DNA of 6,685 nucleotides from an uncultured Bacteroidales bacterium (GCA_946410535.1 CAMKAR010000117.1:1-6685), one strand, 5' to 3'. Positions 1-6,600 are shown, numbered from the stretch's first letter. Notes: generated by a model from the sequence alone, not told the origin. Program-made: numbers and translations.

Positions 1-94
1 AGGCCGCTGTTTGTGCTTGCAAAGGCTTTAATCCATACAGCAAGCTCACGAGCAGGGTCATTAATATAATAAGGTGTCGTTTCGTCGTTTTCAT
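1..94 (-). CDS. N-terminus of an exported protein (partial, runs off left edge)
   Basis: Only the first 31 codons are present, read from an ATG at 94 down to the window edge. The peptide is a textbook Sec signal peptide. A basic n-region (MKTTKRH) is followed by a hydrophobic core of about 15 residues (LIILMTLLVSLLYGL) and then PLQAQ, with a likely cleavage after LQA near residue 27. The start lies 23 bp after the stop of the HTH gene at 118-375 on the same strand, and no separate promoter was found between them, so the two are probably co-transcribed. The mature protein is not visible, so no function can be given. No lipobox cysteine is seen at the cleavage site, so a lipoprotein is unlikely and a periplasmic, outer-membrane or secreted product is inferred. 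Confidence 0.72.
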   Translation of the reverse strand, partial: MKTTKRHLIILMTLLVSLLYGLKPLQAQTAA

Positions 95-117
95 TTGTAT
101 CATTGTTTAGTTTGTAA

Positions 118-375
118 TTACGCCATCTGCTTCACTCTTTTGCCGCCGAAAATCATCTCCTCCACCCGTTGCATGAAGAGCGGGTCCATGGGCATTCCCA
201 TGCGCACGAAGAGTTCGGCATCCATGTTGGGCTGCTCGAAAAGGTGTTCGAGGAAAGGCACGTCGCGGCCAGTGCGAGCAGCAAGCCATGCCACGTTGCA
301 ACCTCCCTCAAGCATCACATCGCGCAGGAAATGGCCTGCGTGGAAATCGGCTGAGCAATCATTCACTTTTTTCAT
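118..375 (-). CDS. Small HigA/XRE-like helix-turn-helix protein (85 aa), hypothetical
   Basis: This 85-aa protein starts at ATG 375 and ends at TAA 118. Residues 13 to about 75 follow the order of a HigA/XRE antidote domain. A GHFLRDVMLEGG helix resembles the GEILREEL...G opening, NVAWLAARTG matches the 'xxxLAxxTG' turn, and FLEHLFEQPNMDAELFVRMG resembles the 'I...L.G...i.pelalrLa' segment. The DNA-contact region is degenerate, so DNA binding is inferred. No toxin gene precedes or follows it. Instead the exported protein at 94-1 follows after 23 bp. It is divergent from the XRE regulator at 573, and a perfect TAnnTTTG box lies about 75 bp upstream of its start. An overlapping plus-strand frame (74-484) has no protein-like pattern and was not preferred. 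Alternative: a protein of unknown fold whose resemblance to HigA is chance. Confidence 0.6.
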   Translation of the reverse strand: MKKVNDCSADFHAGHFLRDVMLEGGCNVAWLAARTGRDVPFLEHLFEQPNMDAELFVRMGMPMDPLFMQRVEEMIFGGKRVKQMA

Positions 376-450
376 AACAGTCTCTTATTTCGATTGTATT
401 CACAAAATCAGTTTTATGTGCCTTGAAAAAAGCACACTTCATTTGGGTTG

Positions 451-458
451 CAAAAATA
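451..458 (-). promoter_or_regulatory. Bacteroidota -7 promoter box for the HTH/exported-protein operon
   Basis: On the minus strand this reads TATTTTTG, an exact match to the Bacteroidota -7 consensus TAnnTTTG. Transcription would start near 444, giving a leader of about 70 nt before the ATG at 375. No convincing TTTG -33 element was found at the usual 19-21 bp spacing, so the call rests on the -7 box and its position. An AATATTGC repeat (455-462) overlaps the box. Confidence 0.45.
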
Positions 459-547
459 TTGCTTTTAAGCGATATATTTACTAATTTTTGCAATATTTTT
501 TTGTTATAATATTGCAATTTGCTCAAAATCAATGTAATAATATTGCA
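455..547. promoter_or_regulatory. Cluster of AATATTGC repeats, probable operator array
   Basis: AATATTGC occurs on the plus strand at 455-462, 508-515 and 539-546. The start-to-start spacings are 53 and 31 bp, close to five and three helical turns. The last two copies sit in an 11-bp direct repeat, ATAATATTGCA (506-516 and 537-547). An inverted copy at 488-497 pairs with 508-517 as a perfect 10-bp inverted repeat, TTGCAATATT / AATATTGCAA, with a 10-bp spacer. The cluster lies between two divergent genes that both look like HTH proteins, the usual place for operators of an autoregulated XRE repressor. That the 104-aa XRE protein binds here is inference. The region is AT-rich, which makes some chance similarity possible. 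Confidence 0.5.
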
Positions 548-572
548 TACTAATTATTTAAATATCAATAGT

Positions 573-887
573 ATGGAAAACATATTACATAACATTGAAA
601 CCATCCGCAAGGAAAAACGCATCAAGCAGGAGGTTATCGCCGCAGAGTTGGGAATCAAGCAGAGTTCCTACTCCAGTTTCATCACCCGCGAGAGCGACAT
701 CACCTTCAGCCGTTTATCGCATATAAGCAATATCCTTGGCGTTTCCGTCATCGACATCATCACCTACCCCGAACGGTATGTTCCGGAGACCTCGGTGCAT
801 CGCTGCCCTGACTGCGTCGAAAAAGACAAGACGATACAGCATCTCAACAAATACATCGAGCTGTTGGAGAAGAAGTTTTCAATATGA
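573..887 (+). CDS. XRE-family helix-turn-helix transcriptional regulator (104 aa)
   Basis: The start chosen is ATG 573 (MENILHNIETIRKEKR), since an XRE domain normally begins a few residues before the 'I...R..k..kQe' helix. The in-frame ATG at 519 would add 18 AT-rich residues without domain character. Residues 6-66 form the HTH. IRKEKRIKQEVIAAELGI gives helices 1-2, the KQSSYSSF segment gives the recognition helix, and DITFSRLSHISNILGVSVIDIIT gives the closing helices. A short CPDC motif (C78, C81) follows, then a charged amphipathic stretch (residues 83-102) that is likely a short coiled coil for dimerisation. This layout matches small Bacteroidales regulators, many of them in mobile or defence contexts. 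It is divergent from the HTH gene at 118-375 and convergent with the MscS gene, 29 bp away. It probably represses its own promoter; its ligand or signal is unknown. Confidence 0.85.
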   Translation: MENILHNIETIRKEKRIKQEVIAAELGIKQSSYSSFITRESDITFSRLSHISNILGVSVIDIITYPERYVPETSVHRCPDCVEKDKTIQHLNKYIELLEKKFSI

Positions 888-916
888 GTGGATTCCCCAT
901 CATCGACAGGAAAAAG

Positions 917-1828
917 TCACTTCACATGCACATCCACCTGCGGGAACGGGATGTTCAAGCCTTCCACTGCGAAAGCCTTGTAGACCTTCTCGTTCATGCT
1001 GAAAAACACCGGCCAATAGTTGGCAGAATCAACCCACACGCGCACGGTGATGTCGACCGAGCTGTCGTTGAGTTTGCCCAACTCGATGAAAGGCTCAGGC
1101 GACTTCAGTATGCGCTCGTCGCCATCGCAAAGTCGCAGCAGCACTGCCTTGGCCTTGTCGTAGTCGTCGCCATAGGCGATGGAGAAAGTCCAGTCGACGC
1201 GGCGCGTTTCCTGCCGCGAATAGTTGGTCAAGGCGCCCGTGGCAAGCGGCCCGTTGGGCAGGATGACCTCCTTGTTGTCGACGGTCAGGATATGCGTGTT
1301 GAAAATCTGAATCTTGTTCACCTTGCCTTCATAGCCTTGCGCCGAGATGAAGTCGCCCACCTTGAAGGGCCGGAACATGACGATGAGCACGCCGCCCGCG
1401 AAGTTCTGCAAGGTGCCGCCCAACGACATACCAACCGCCAAGCCAGCCGAGGCCAACAGTGCCACCAATGACGATGTGTTGATGCCTAAAATGCCCACGA
1501 CGGCAATAATCAGGATGAAATAAAGCACCACCGAGACTAAGTTCGACAAGAAACCATGCAGGGTGGCGTCGCCATGGCGGCTCATCAATCCGTTGGCCAT
1601 CCATTTCTTGACCAACTTGATGATCCATCGACCCAAAAGAAACACGACGATGGCGGCCAATATCTTGAGTCCCAGCGGGACGACATAAGTCCGCACCATA
1701 TCGGGAAGCCATTCCGATACGGGGGTGGTGGTCACATACTTGATGCCTTCGGTCATCTGGGCGAGTGCCGACGTGTCTTGGATGGCGTCGGTCACTTCGG
1801 TTACAATGCTGTCGTTTTCCATATTCAT
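917..1828 (-). CDS. mscS: Small-conductance mechanosensitive channel, MscS family (303 aa)
   Basis: An inner-membrane channel that opens under membrane tension and releases solutes on hypo-osmotic shock. The start chosen is ATG 1828 (MNMENDSIV), with a second ATG two codons on. The frame stays open to 1996, but that extension would overlap the divergent exosortase gene and lacks protein character. Three membrane segments are seen at about residues 46-70, 92-116 and 119-152. The third is the Gly/Ala-rich pore helix (ALLASAGLAVGMSLGGTLQN). It is followed by the family's 'FRPFKVGDFI' entry into the beta domain, the VDNKEVILPNG segment, and a C-terminal alpha/beta domain ending in IPFPQVDV. The length is close to E. 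coli MscS (286 aa) with a slightly longer N-terminal tail, so this is the short channel type rather than MscK or MscM. The gene stands alone and converges on the XRE gene. Its likely promoter lies in the inverted repeat at 1892-1923. Confidence 0.93.
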   Translation of the reverse strand: MNMENDSIVTEVTDAIQDTSALAQMTEGIKYVTTTPVSEWLPDMVRTYVVPLGLKILAAIVVFLLGRWIIKLVKKWMANGLMSRHGDATLHGFLSNLVSVVLYFILIIAVVGILGINTSSLVALLASAGLAVGMSLGGTLQNFAGGVLIVMFRPFKVGDFISAQGYEGKVNKIQIFNTHILTVDNKEVILPNGPLATGALTNYSRQETRRVDWTFSIAYGDDYDKAKAVLLRLCDGDERILKSPEPFIELGKLNDSSVDITVRVWVDSANYWPVFFSMNEKVYKAFAVEGLNIPFPQVDVHVK

Positions 1829-1891
1829 TGAGTTTGACACGGGACGCGGGACTGCGAGACGCGAGTTGGCGCACCGCCGTAAAAAATAATG

Positions 1892-1923
1892 GTGCAAAAA
1901 TAGGATTTTTTTTATTTTTGCAC
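1892..1923. promoter_or_regulatory. Inverted repeat carrying divergent -7 boxes (MscS gene and exosortase operon)
   Basis: A perfect 11-bp inverted repeat, GTGCAAAAATA (1892-1902) and TATTTTTGCAC (1913-1923), is separated by a 10-bp T-rich spacer. Each arm holds an exact TAnnTTTG box: 1913-1920 on the plus strand, facing the exosortase ATG at 1938, and 1902-1895 on the minus strand, facing the MscS ATG at 1828. Predicted starts are near 1927 and 1888. No good -33 TTTG was found for either. Overlapping divergent promoters, or a symmetric operator, would both fit. Confidence 0.55.
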
Positions 1924-1937
1924 GAAAAATAATTTCG

Positions 1938-2561
1938 ATGGGTATCGCTGACCTGAAAGCATATTGCAAGGATCCTAAAAACCGCAGCACGGTCAATGTA
2001 GGGCTGTTTATCCTGCTGATTATCAGCTTTCACTTCCTCTATATTGGATGGCAGCATTTGGGCTATTGGCCCTTTGGGAAATTAGTCCACAAATTGATGG
2101 TTTGGTCGGTCGACATGGTCTACGGCCAAGCCTGCTGGGTGCTCGACCACGTTTTGCGCGTCGACCTCACCACCATCAGCCGACAGCGCCTCATCGCCGC
2201 CATCAATGCCGACGGCGGCTACGCACGCATCATCATCGCCCCCGAATGCGCCAGCCTCAAGCAATGGATGCACTGGCTGTTCCTCATGCTCCTCTTCCCT
2301 GGCCCATGGAAACACAAGCTATGGTACATCCCCGCCGGCCTCGTCGTCATCGAATGGACCAACGTGGTCAGGATCTGTGGCATCCTCATGATGCAAGTCT
2401 TTTGGCCCAACATAAACATCCACCTTTTCGGCAACGACATCAACACCTTCCATCTCGCCCACGACTATATCTTCAAGGCCTTCTTCTATTTCATCATCTT
2501 CCTGATGTGGATGCTGTGGGTGGAGAAATTCTACAACAAGACAACGAATGCAAAATCATAA
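1938..2561 (+). CDS. Exosortase/archaeosortase-family membrane protein (207 aa)
   Basis: Exosortases are multi-pass membrane cysteine transpeptidases that cut C-terminal sorting signals of exported proteins and pass them on to the envelope. Hydrophobic segments lie at about residues 21-38, 44-68, 110-121, 128-153 and 178-196. The family's catalytic triad is identifiable by position. The Cys is C104 in APECASLKQW, the Arg is R145 in TNVVRICGI (preceded by the usual Asn), and the His is H172 or H175 in FHLAHDYIFK. The length is near the short Bacteroidota members such as XrtF-type proteins (about 180-200 aa), but the subtype cannot be assigned. No gene for a protein with a recognisable sorting tail, and no exopolysaccharide gene, is in the window. 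The ROK kinase begins 6 bp after its stop, so the two are co-transcribed. The triad is intact, so an active enzyme is inferred; its substrate is unknown. Confidence 0.8.
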   Translation: MGIADLKAYCKDPKNRSTVNVGLFILLIISFHFLYIGWQHLGYWPFGKLVHKLMVWSVDMVYGQACWVLDHVLRVDLTTISRQRLIAAINADGGYARIIIAPECASLKQWMHWLFLMLLFPGPWKHKLWYIPAGLVVIEWTNVVRICGILMMQVFWPNINIHLFGNDINTFHLAHDYIFKAFFYFIIFLMWMLWVEKFYNKTTNAKS

Positions 2562-2567
2562 GACACT

Positions 2568-3665
2568 ATGAACGAACAACCTATCATCTTCATCTTAGAC
2601 GCGGGAGGCACGGGCTTCAAGTTCTCTGCCGTACAAGACTCGCGCGAAATCATCGAACCCTTCACCATCCCTTCGGCTGCGCCCACGCTCGAAGAGGTGC
2701 TGCAAAAACTCATCACTGGCTTCCACGAATGCGAGACACGCTGTGGCAAAAAAGGTTCGGCCATCAGCTTCTGCTTCCCTGGTCCCGCCGACTATCCCAA
2801 CGGCATCATCGGCGACTTGGAGAACCTGCCTTCCTTCAAGGGCGGCGTGCCGCTGAAAGCCATGCTTGAGAACGAGTTCCACATTCCCGTCTACATCAAC
2901 AACGACGGTGACCTGTTTGCCTACGGCGAGGCCTTGAGCGGACTTTTGCCCGAAGTGAACAAGCTCCTCGAACAGCAACGCAACCCGAAACGCTACAAGA
3001 ACCTGCTCGGTGTAACCCTCGGCACGGGCTTCGGCGGAGGCATAGTTATTAATAAGGTGTTGCTCAACGGCGACAACTCGGCAGGCGGCGAGATCAACCG
3101 CCACCGCAACCCGCTCTATCCCCAGACCAGCGCCGAAGACAGCATCAGCATCCGCGCCGTGCGCCGCGTGTATGGTCGTGAGGCCAACATCGCCTTCGAC
3201 GACACGCCGCATCCTTTTGACATCTACAAAATCGCGATGGGGCAACTGCCTGGCGACAAGGAAGCCGCACAAAAGGCTTGGGACGAGATGGCCACCGCCT
3301 TAGCCGACGTATTAGCCAATGCCATCTCTCTCATCGACGGCATCATCGTCATCGGCGGTGGCCTTTCGGGAGCCTGGCCCGTCTTCATGCCCAAGCTCAT
3401 CAAGAAGATGAATGAACCCTTCACCGGCCTCAACGGTCAGCCACTGAGCCGCATGGAGACCGAAGCCTACAACCTGATGGACCCGCAAGACATGATCCGC
3501 TTCACCGAAAAGCAAGGCAAAATGGTCAAGGTGCCGTTCAGCGACCAACTGGTGTGGTACGACCCCACCAAGCGCGTCGGCGTCGGCATCACCAAGCTCG
3601 GCACCACCTCGGCTGTGGCCATTGGAGCATACGCATACGCGATGGAAAAACTAAAGGAGAAATAG
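2568..3665 (+). CDS. ROK-family sugar kinase-like protein (365 aa)
   Basis: ROK proteins are cytoplasmic ATP-dependent sugar kinases (glucose, N-acetylglucosamine, N-acetylmannosamine and others). The N-terminal phosphate loop is DAGGTGFKFS (residues 11-20). The catalytic Asp lies in NNDGDLFAYGEA (N112-D113, with GE at 120-121). The second phosphate loop is GVTLGTGFGGGIV (148-160). IDGIIVIGGGLS (256-267) is the adenosine motif, and the end has AIGAYAYA as in ROK C-termini. It is odd in three ways. It is 365 aa against about 300 for typical members. The E-x-G-H sugar motif appears as GGEINRH (E175, H179), with one extra residue. The CxCGxxGCxE zinc motif that normally follows is absent, replaced by PLYPQTSAEDS. 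There is no N-terminal HTH, so it is a kinase type rather than a repressor. Substrate is not predictable. It is translated 6 bp after the exosortase gene and followed by a terminator. Confidence 0.88.
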   Translation: MNEQPIIFILDAGGTGFKFSAVQDSREIIEPFTIPSAAPTLEEVLQKLITGFHECETRCGKKGSAISFCFPGPADYPNGIIGDLENLPSFKGGVPLKAMLENEFHIPVYINNDGDLFAYGEALSGLLPEVNKLLEQQRNPKRYKNLLGVTLGTGFGGGIVINKVLLNGDNSAGGEINRHRNPLYPQTSAEDSISIRAVRRVYGREANIAFDDTPHPFDIYKIAMGQLPGDKEAAQKAWDEMATALADVLANAISLIDGIIVIGGGLSGAWPVFMPKLIKKMNEPFTGLNGQPLSRMETEAYNLMDPQDMIRFTEKQGKMVKVPFSDQLVWYDPTKRVGVGITKLGTTSAVAIGAYAYAMEKLKEK

Positions 3666-3699
3666 TTTTTTTATCAACAATACATGTTGAAAAATATTC

Positions 3700-3725
3700 G
3701 CCCCGAAAATTCATTTTTTCGGGGC
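3700..3725 (+). terminator. Rho-independent terminator after the exosortase-ROK operon
   Basis: A perfect 10-bp stem, GCCCCGAAAA (3700-3709) with TTTTCGGGGC (3716-3725), closes a 6-nt loop and is followed by TTGTTTTG. It lies 34 bp after the ROK stop codon. The A/T ends of the stem also give a U-run on the opposite strand, so it could be bidirectional, though no minus-strand gene needs it. It separates the ROK transcript from nrdJ. Confidence 0.85.
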
Positions 3726-3736
3726 TTGTTTTGTTC

Positions 3737-3754
3737 ATCTTTCTTAATTTCGCA
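3737..3754 (+). promoter_or_regulatory. Promoter-like element upstream of nrdJ
   Basis: ATCTTTCTTAATTTCGCA contains TAATTTCG (3745-3752), one mismatch from the -7 consensus TAnnTTTG. A T-rich stretch with TTTG (3730-3733) lies upstream but closer than the usual -33 spacing. It follows the terminator directly and would give a leader of about 55 nt before ATG 3817. A sequence 16/18 identical recurs after nrdJ at 6628-6645, which supports a shared functional element. Confidence 0.4.
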
Positions 3755-3816
3755 TCTTGAAAAAGAGCGCGAAACACGCTATTGTTTTACCTTGTAACTT
3801 GTTAAATATCAGAAAT

Positions 3817-6600
3817 ATGAAATCGAATCATACTCCATTGGAGGTTGAAGGGGACTTGTTTAGTGGCCTTGACGAGAGCCATGAGTCGCAGCCCGAGCCT
3901 AAGCCCTACGAGAAAATCATCGAGTCGCGAAAAAGCACCTCTTTCGCTGCCAAGCAGATTGAAAGCCAGGACGAAGTGCAGGTGGTGGAAAAAGGCGAAA
4001 CGGCACCGATGAAAGCTGCTCCCGTTGCAGAAGAGAAGCCTAAAATCGAATACCACGCCTACCCCATCGAGGAAGTGAAAGCCGCCGCCAAGGAATATTT
4101 CCACGGCGACGCACTGGCTGGAGACGTGTGGGCCAACAAATACGCCCTCAAGGACAGCGACGGCAACACCTACGAGCTTACGCCCGACGACATGCACCAC
4201 CGCATCGCCCGCGAGATTGCCCGCATCGAGCGCCACTATCCCAACCCGATGACGGAAGAGGAGATTTTCGAGGTGCTGAAGGACTTCCGTTACATCGTGC
4301 CGCAAGGCAGCCCCATGACCGGCATCGGCAACGACTTCCAAATCTCGTCATTGTCGAACTGCTTCGTCATCGGCAACAACGGCGAATCCGACTCGTATGG
4401 CGGCATCATGAAGACCGACCAGGAGCAGGTGCAGCTGATGAAACGTCGCGGTGGCGTGGGTCACGACCTGTCGCATCTGCGTCCCACGGGCAGTCCCGTG
4501 AAGAACTGCGCCCTCACCTCGACGGGCGTGGTGCCTTTCATGGAACGTTTTTCCAACTCGACCAAAGAAGTGGCCCAAGACGGTCGTCGCGGTGCCCTGA
4601 TGATGACCATCAGCATCAAGCACCCCGACTCGGAGGCGTTCATCGACGCCAAGATGACCGAAGGCCGCATCACCAATGCCAACGTCTCAGTGCGCATCAC
4701 CGACGAGTTCATGCAATGCGTCAAGGAAAACAAGCCCTTCACGCAACAATATCCCATCGACTCGCCCAACCCGAAATACACGAAGGTGGTGGATGCCCGC
4801 GCCCTATGGAACAAGATCATCCACAACGCCTGGAAGTCGGCAGAACCTGGCGTTATGTTTTGGGACACCATCATACGCGAGTCCATTCCCGACTGCTATG
4901 CCGACCTCGGCTTCAAGACCTTGAGCACCAACCCTTGCGGCGAGATCCCGCTCTGCGCCTACGACAGCTGCCGACTCATCGCCATCAACCTTTACAGTTA
5001 TGTCGACCATCCGTTTACGCCCGAGGCACGCTTTAACCATCAGCTGTTCTCGAAACATGTGGCCATCGCCCAACGCATGATGGACGACATCATCGACTTG
5101 GAAGTGGAGAAAATCGACACCATCTTGGCCAAGATTGCCGCCGACCCCGAGGACGACGAAATCAAACGCACCGAACGCAACCTTTGGCTGAACATCCGCG
5201 AGAAGTGCCTGAAGGGTCGTCGCACCGGCATCGGCATCACCGCCGAGGGCGACATGCTGGCCGCCTTGGGCAAACGCTATGCCTCCGACGAAGCCATCGC
5301 CTTCTCGACAGAAATCCAGAAGTTGCTGGCTTACAACGCTTATCGTTCTTCCGTCAACTTGGCCGAAGAACGCGGCAAGTTCCCCATGTATGACGCCAAA
5401 CGAGAAGAGAACAATCCTTTCATCAAGAGGTTGCGCGAATTGGACGAGGAGCTTTACCAAAAGATGACGAAAGTCGGCCGCCGCAACATCGCCATGCTGA
5501 CCATCGCCCCGACAGGCACGGTAAGCATCTGCACCCAAACCACTTCGGGAATCGAGCCCGTCTTCATGGTGGCCTACAAGCGTCGCCGCAAGGTGAACCC
5601 CAACGACAAGGACGTCAACGTCACCTTCACCGATGCCAACGGCAACTCGTTTGAGGAGTATAACGTGTTCCACCACAAGTTCATCACCTGGTTGGAGGTG
5701 AACGGCTACAACGTGGACGAAGTGTTGAAATACGACGACGAGAAACTCAATGCCGTCATCGCCAAGTCACCTTATTATAAAGCCACGGCCAACGACATCG
5801 ACTGGGTGAACAAGGTAAGGATGCAAGGTTCGATGCAGAAATGGGTCGACCACTCGATTAGCGTCACCGTCAACATCCCGAAAGAGACGACAGAGGATTT
5901 GGTCAGCCAAATCTACATGACCGCTTGGGAGAGCGGCTGCAAGGGCATGACCATCTATCGCGACGGCTCGCGCGACGGCGTGTTGGTGTCGAAAGATGAG
6001 AAAAAAGAAGAGAAGAAAGAAGCCAAAGCCGACGGTGCCCGTCCCGACGACATCAAGGAGACAGCGGCGCCACCGCGCCCGAAGGAGTTGGAATGCGACG
6101 TGGTGCGTTTCCAGAACAACTACGAAAAATGGATTGCTTTCGTCGGCAAGCTGCACGACAAGCCCTACGAGATTTTCCTCGGAAAAGCCGAAGACTTTTT
6201 CTTGCCGCCCTATGTCGACAAAGGTGTCATCGTCAAGGAAAAGAACAAAGGCGAGGCCACACGCTACGACTTCCGCTATACCGACAAAGGTGGCTACGAA
6301 GTGATCATGCAAGGCCTTTCGCGTTCGTTCGACAAGGAATATTGGAACTACGCCAAGCTGATTTCAGGCATTCTTCGCCATGGTATGCCCATCCAATATG
6401 TGGTTGAGTTGGTCGAGAACCTCAATGTGGAGGAAGAGAGCATCAACACGTGGAAGAACGGCATCGCCCGCGCACTGAAGAAATACGTGCCCAATGGCAT
6501 GATCGACGAAAAGGAGAAATGCCCCAACTGCGGCGAGAAGCTCGTCTTCGAGGACGGCTGCAAGCACTGCCGCAACTGCGGGTATTCGAAATGCGGGTAA
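3817..6600 (+). CDS. nrdJ: Adenosylcobalamin-dependent (class II) ribonucleotide reductase NrdJ (927 aa)
   Basis: It converts ribonucleotides to deoxyribonucleotides using a thiyl radical made from adenosylcobalamin, so it works with or without oxygen. ATG 3817 is preferred. The frame is open back to a TTG at 3757, but that part lacks protein character. Residues 1 to about 75 are an acidic, low-complexity extension. The catalytic barrel starts near the KYALKDSDGN segment. Active-site residues are C182 (LSNCFVIG), N372-C374-E376 (NPCGEIPL) and C385, where the 11-residue gap from C374 to C385 matches the C408-C419 spacing of the Lactobacillus enzyme. APTGTVS (564-570) and SGIEPVF (577-583) are the phosphate-binding signature. 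A Lys/Glu linker (about 725-756) leads to a TSCPD-like domain (about 757-890). The tail has CxxC (902, 905), CxxCxxC (915, 918, 921) and C926; it probably binds zinc and re-reduces the active site. No nrdA/nrdB partner is seen, as expected for a self-sufficient class II enzyme. Confidence 0.96.
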   Translation: MKSNHTPLEVEGDLFSGLDESHESQPEPKPYEKIIESRKSTSFAAKQIESQDEVQVVEKGETAPMKAAPVAEEKPKIEYHAYPIEEVKAAAKEYFHGDALAGDVWANKYALKDSDGNTYELTPDDMHHRIAREIARIERHYPNPMTEEEIFEVLKDFRYIVPQGSPMTGIGNDFQISSLSNCFVIGNNGESDSYGGIMKTDQEQVQLMKRRGGVGHDLSHLRPTGSPVKNCALTSTGVVPFMERFSNSTKEVAQDGRRGALMMTISIKHPDSEAFIDAKMTEGRITNANVSVRITDEFMQCVKENKPFTQQYPIDSPNPKYTKVVDARALWNKIIHNAWKSAEPGVMFWDTIIRESIPDCYADLGFKTLSTNPCGEIPLCAYDSCRLIAINLYSYVDHPFTPEARFNHQLFSKHVAIAQRMMDDIIDLEVEKIDTILAKIAADPEDDEIKRTERNLWLNIREKCLKGRRTGIGITAEGDMLAALGKRYASDEAIAFSTEIQKLLAYNAYRSSVNLAEERGKFPMYDAKREENNPFIKRLRELDEELYQKMTKVGRRNIAMLTIAPTGTVSICTQTTSGIEPVFMVAYKRRRKVNPNDKDVNVTFTDANGNSFEEYNVFHHKFITWLEVNGYNVDEVLKYDDEKLNAVIAKSPYYKATANDIDWVNKVRMQGSMQKWVDHSISVTVNIPKETTEDLVSQIYMTAWESGCKGMTIYRDGSRDGVLVSKDEKKEEKKEAKADGARPDDIKETAAPPRPKELECDVVRFQNNYEKWIAFVGKLHDKPYEIFLGKAEDFFLPPYVDKGVIVKEKNKGEATRYDFRYTDKGGYEVIMQGLSRSFDKEYWNYAKLISGILRHGMPIQYVVELVENLNVEEESINTWKNGIARALKKYVPNGMIDEKEKCPNCGEKLVFEDGCKHCRNCGYSKCG

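Noticed and set aside
74..484. Plus-strand 136-codon frame over the small HTH gene
   Set aside because: It is antisense to a frame with a HigA-like pattern, runs into the AT-rich regulatory gap, and its protein has no domain-like features.
505..510. TATAAT as a sigma70-type -10 box for the XRE gene
   Set aside because: Bacteroidota do not use the enterobacterial consensus, no -35 element sits at a workable distance, and the sequence is part of the AATATTGC repeat unit. The XRE promoter could not be placed with confidence.
1829..1996. Upstream extension of the MscS reading frame by 56 codons
   Set aside because: It overlaps the start of the divergent exosortase gene and the mirrored promoter region, is poor in domain character, and would put a non-family tail on a protein that is already full length from 1828.
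3674..3690. Inverted repeat TCAACA / TGTTGA after the ROK gene
   Set aside because: The 6-bp AT-rich stem is weak and lies just before a much stronger terminator hairpin, so there is no reason to assign it a separate role.
3757..3816. TTG start that would lengthen NrdJ by 20 residues
   Set aside because: It uses a rare start codon, immediately follows the promoter-like element, and encodes no recognisable family sequence. ATG 3817 is a better start.
3666..3816. Possible cobalamin riboswitch or NrdR boxes upstream of nrdJ
   Set aside because: The gap is about 150 bp and part of it is the terminator. No B12-box-like conserved core was seen, and the ACAC-containing stretch near 3774 does not match an NrdR palindrome.
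4128..5036. Long alternative frames inside nrdJ on both strands, such as 302 codons at 4128-5036 and 290 codons at 5676-4804
   Set aside because: They lie wholly within a confidently identified gene, are Arg/His-rich or low-complexity, and reflect the GC-rich codon use of nrdJ.
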